Source: Candidatus Dormiibacterota bacterium (GTDB taxonomy: Bacteria > Chloroflexota > Dormibacteria > UBA8260). Taken from it: a stretch of DNA of 7,759 nt. Below, one piece after another: positions 7,746 through 7,759 of the stretch. The translations under genes were made by a program, and so were the position numbers. The stretch covers positions 1 to 7,759 of the forward strand of contig CATPBU010000246.1 of NCBI GenBank assembly GCA_955652455.1, read 5' to 3'. The notes under the pieces were generated by a model. The model saw nothing but the letters and a program-made list of their open reading frames with translations. It was not told where the DNA came from and made no database searches. Position 1 is the first letter of the stretch, and every line of letters begins with the position of its first letter.

Positions 7746-7759
7746 GAACTAATGTCCAC

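Noticed and set aside
7740..7759. Possible TetR/KstR-like operator at the right edge (AGAAC half-site)
   Set aside because: Only one half-site is visible and the expected second arm is not present in the available bases.

Overview
The window is GC-rich, fully coding chromosomal DNA, most likely from a soil-type actinobacterium. That placement is an inference. It rests on the high GC, a mixture of Shine-Dalgarno-led and apparently leaderless genes, GTG starts in stop/start overlaps, and the kinds of genes present. No RNA gene, mobile element, CRISPR array, phage gene or gene-free stretch over 300 bases was seen.

Left block (1-796): a YceI-family gene (minus strand, cut by the window edge) and a MarR-family regulator (plus strand) diverge from a short intergenic region. 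That region is built from two copies of a 41-bp unit. Each copy carries a TTGA-N4-TCAA palindrome followed by an ACACTATC box. The same bases can be read as promoters in both directions, so the MarR protein probably controls itself and yceI here.

Second block (870-3782): three plus-strand genes packed as one operon. They encode an uncharacterised multi-pass membrane protein, an HTH/WYL/WCX-type regulator starting 4 nt later, and an M20-family metal amidohydrolase whose GTG start overlaps the regulator's stop. This suggests a locally regulated uptake/sensing and hydrolysis unit for an unknown amide or dipeptide, but the substrate cannot be read from the sequence.

Third block (3830-5350): msrB (methionine-R-sulfoxide reductase, plus strand, apparently leaderless) converges on a COMT-like SAM-dependent O-methyltransferase (minus strand).

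Fourth block (5443-7759): an aldo-keto reductase (plus) converges with, and overlaps by 11 bp, a minus-strand pair made of a SnoaL/NTF2-like protein followed by an NmrA-type atypical short-chain dehydrogenase. That pair is joined by a GTGA stop/start overlap. The block looks like general redox and xenobiotic/secondary-metabolite housekeeping.

I see no convincing undescribed multi-gene system. The points most worth a second look are the duplicated divergent operator-promoter, the membrane protein with a channel-pore-like loop tied to a WYL regulator and a peptidase, and the overlapping convergent 3' ends.
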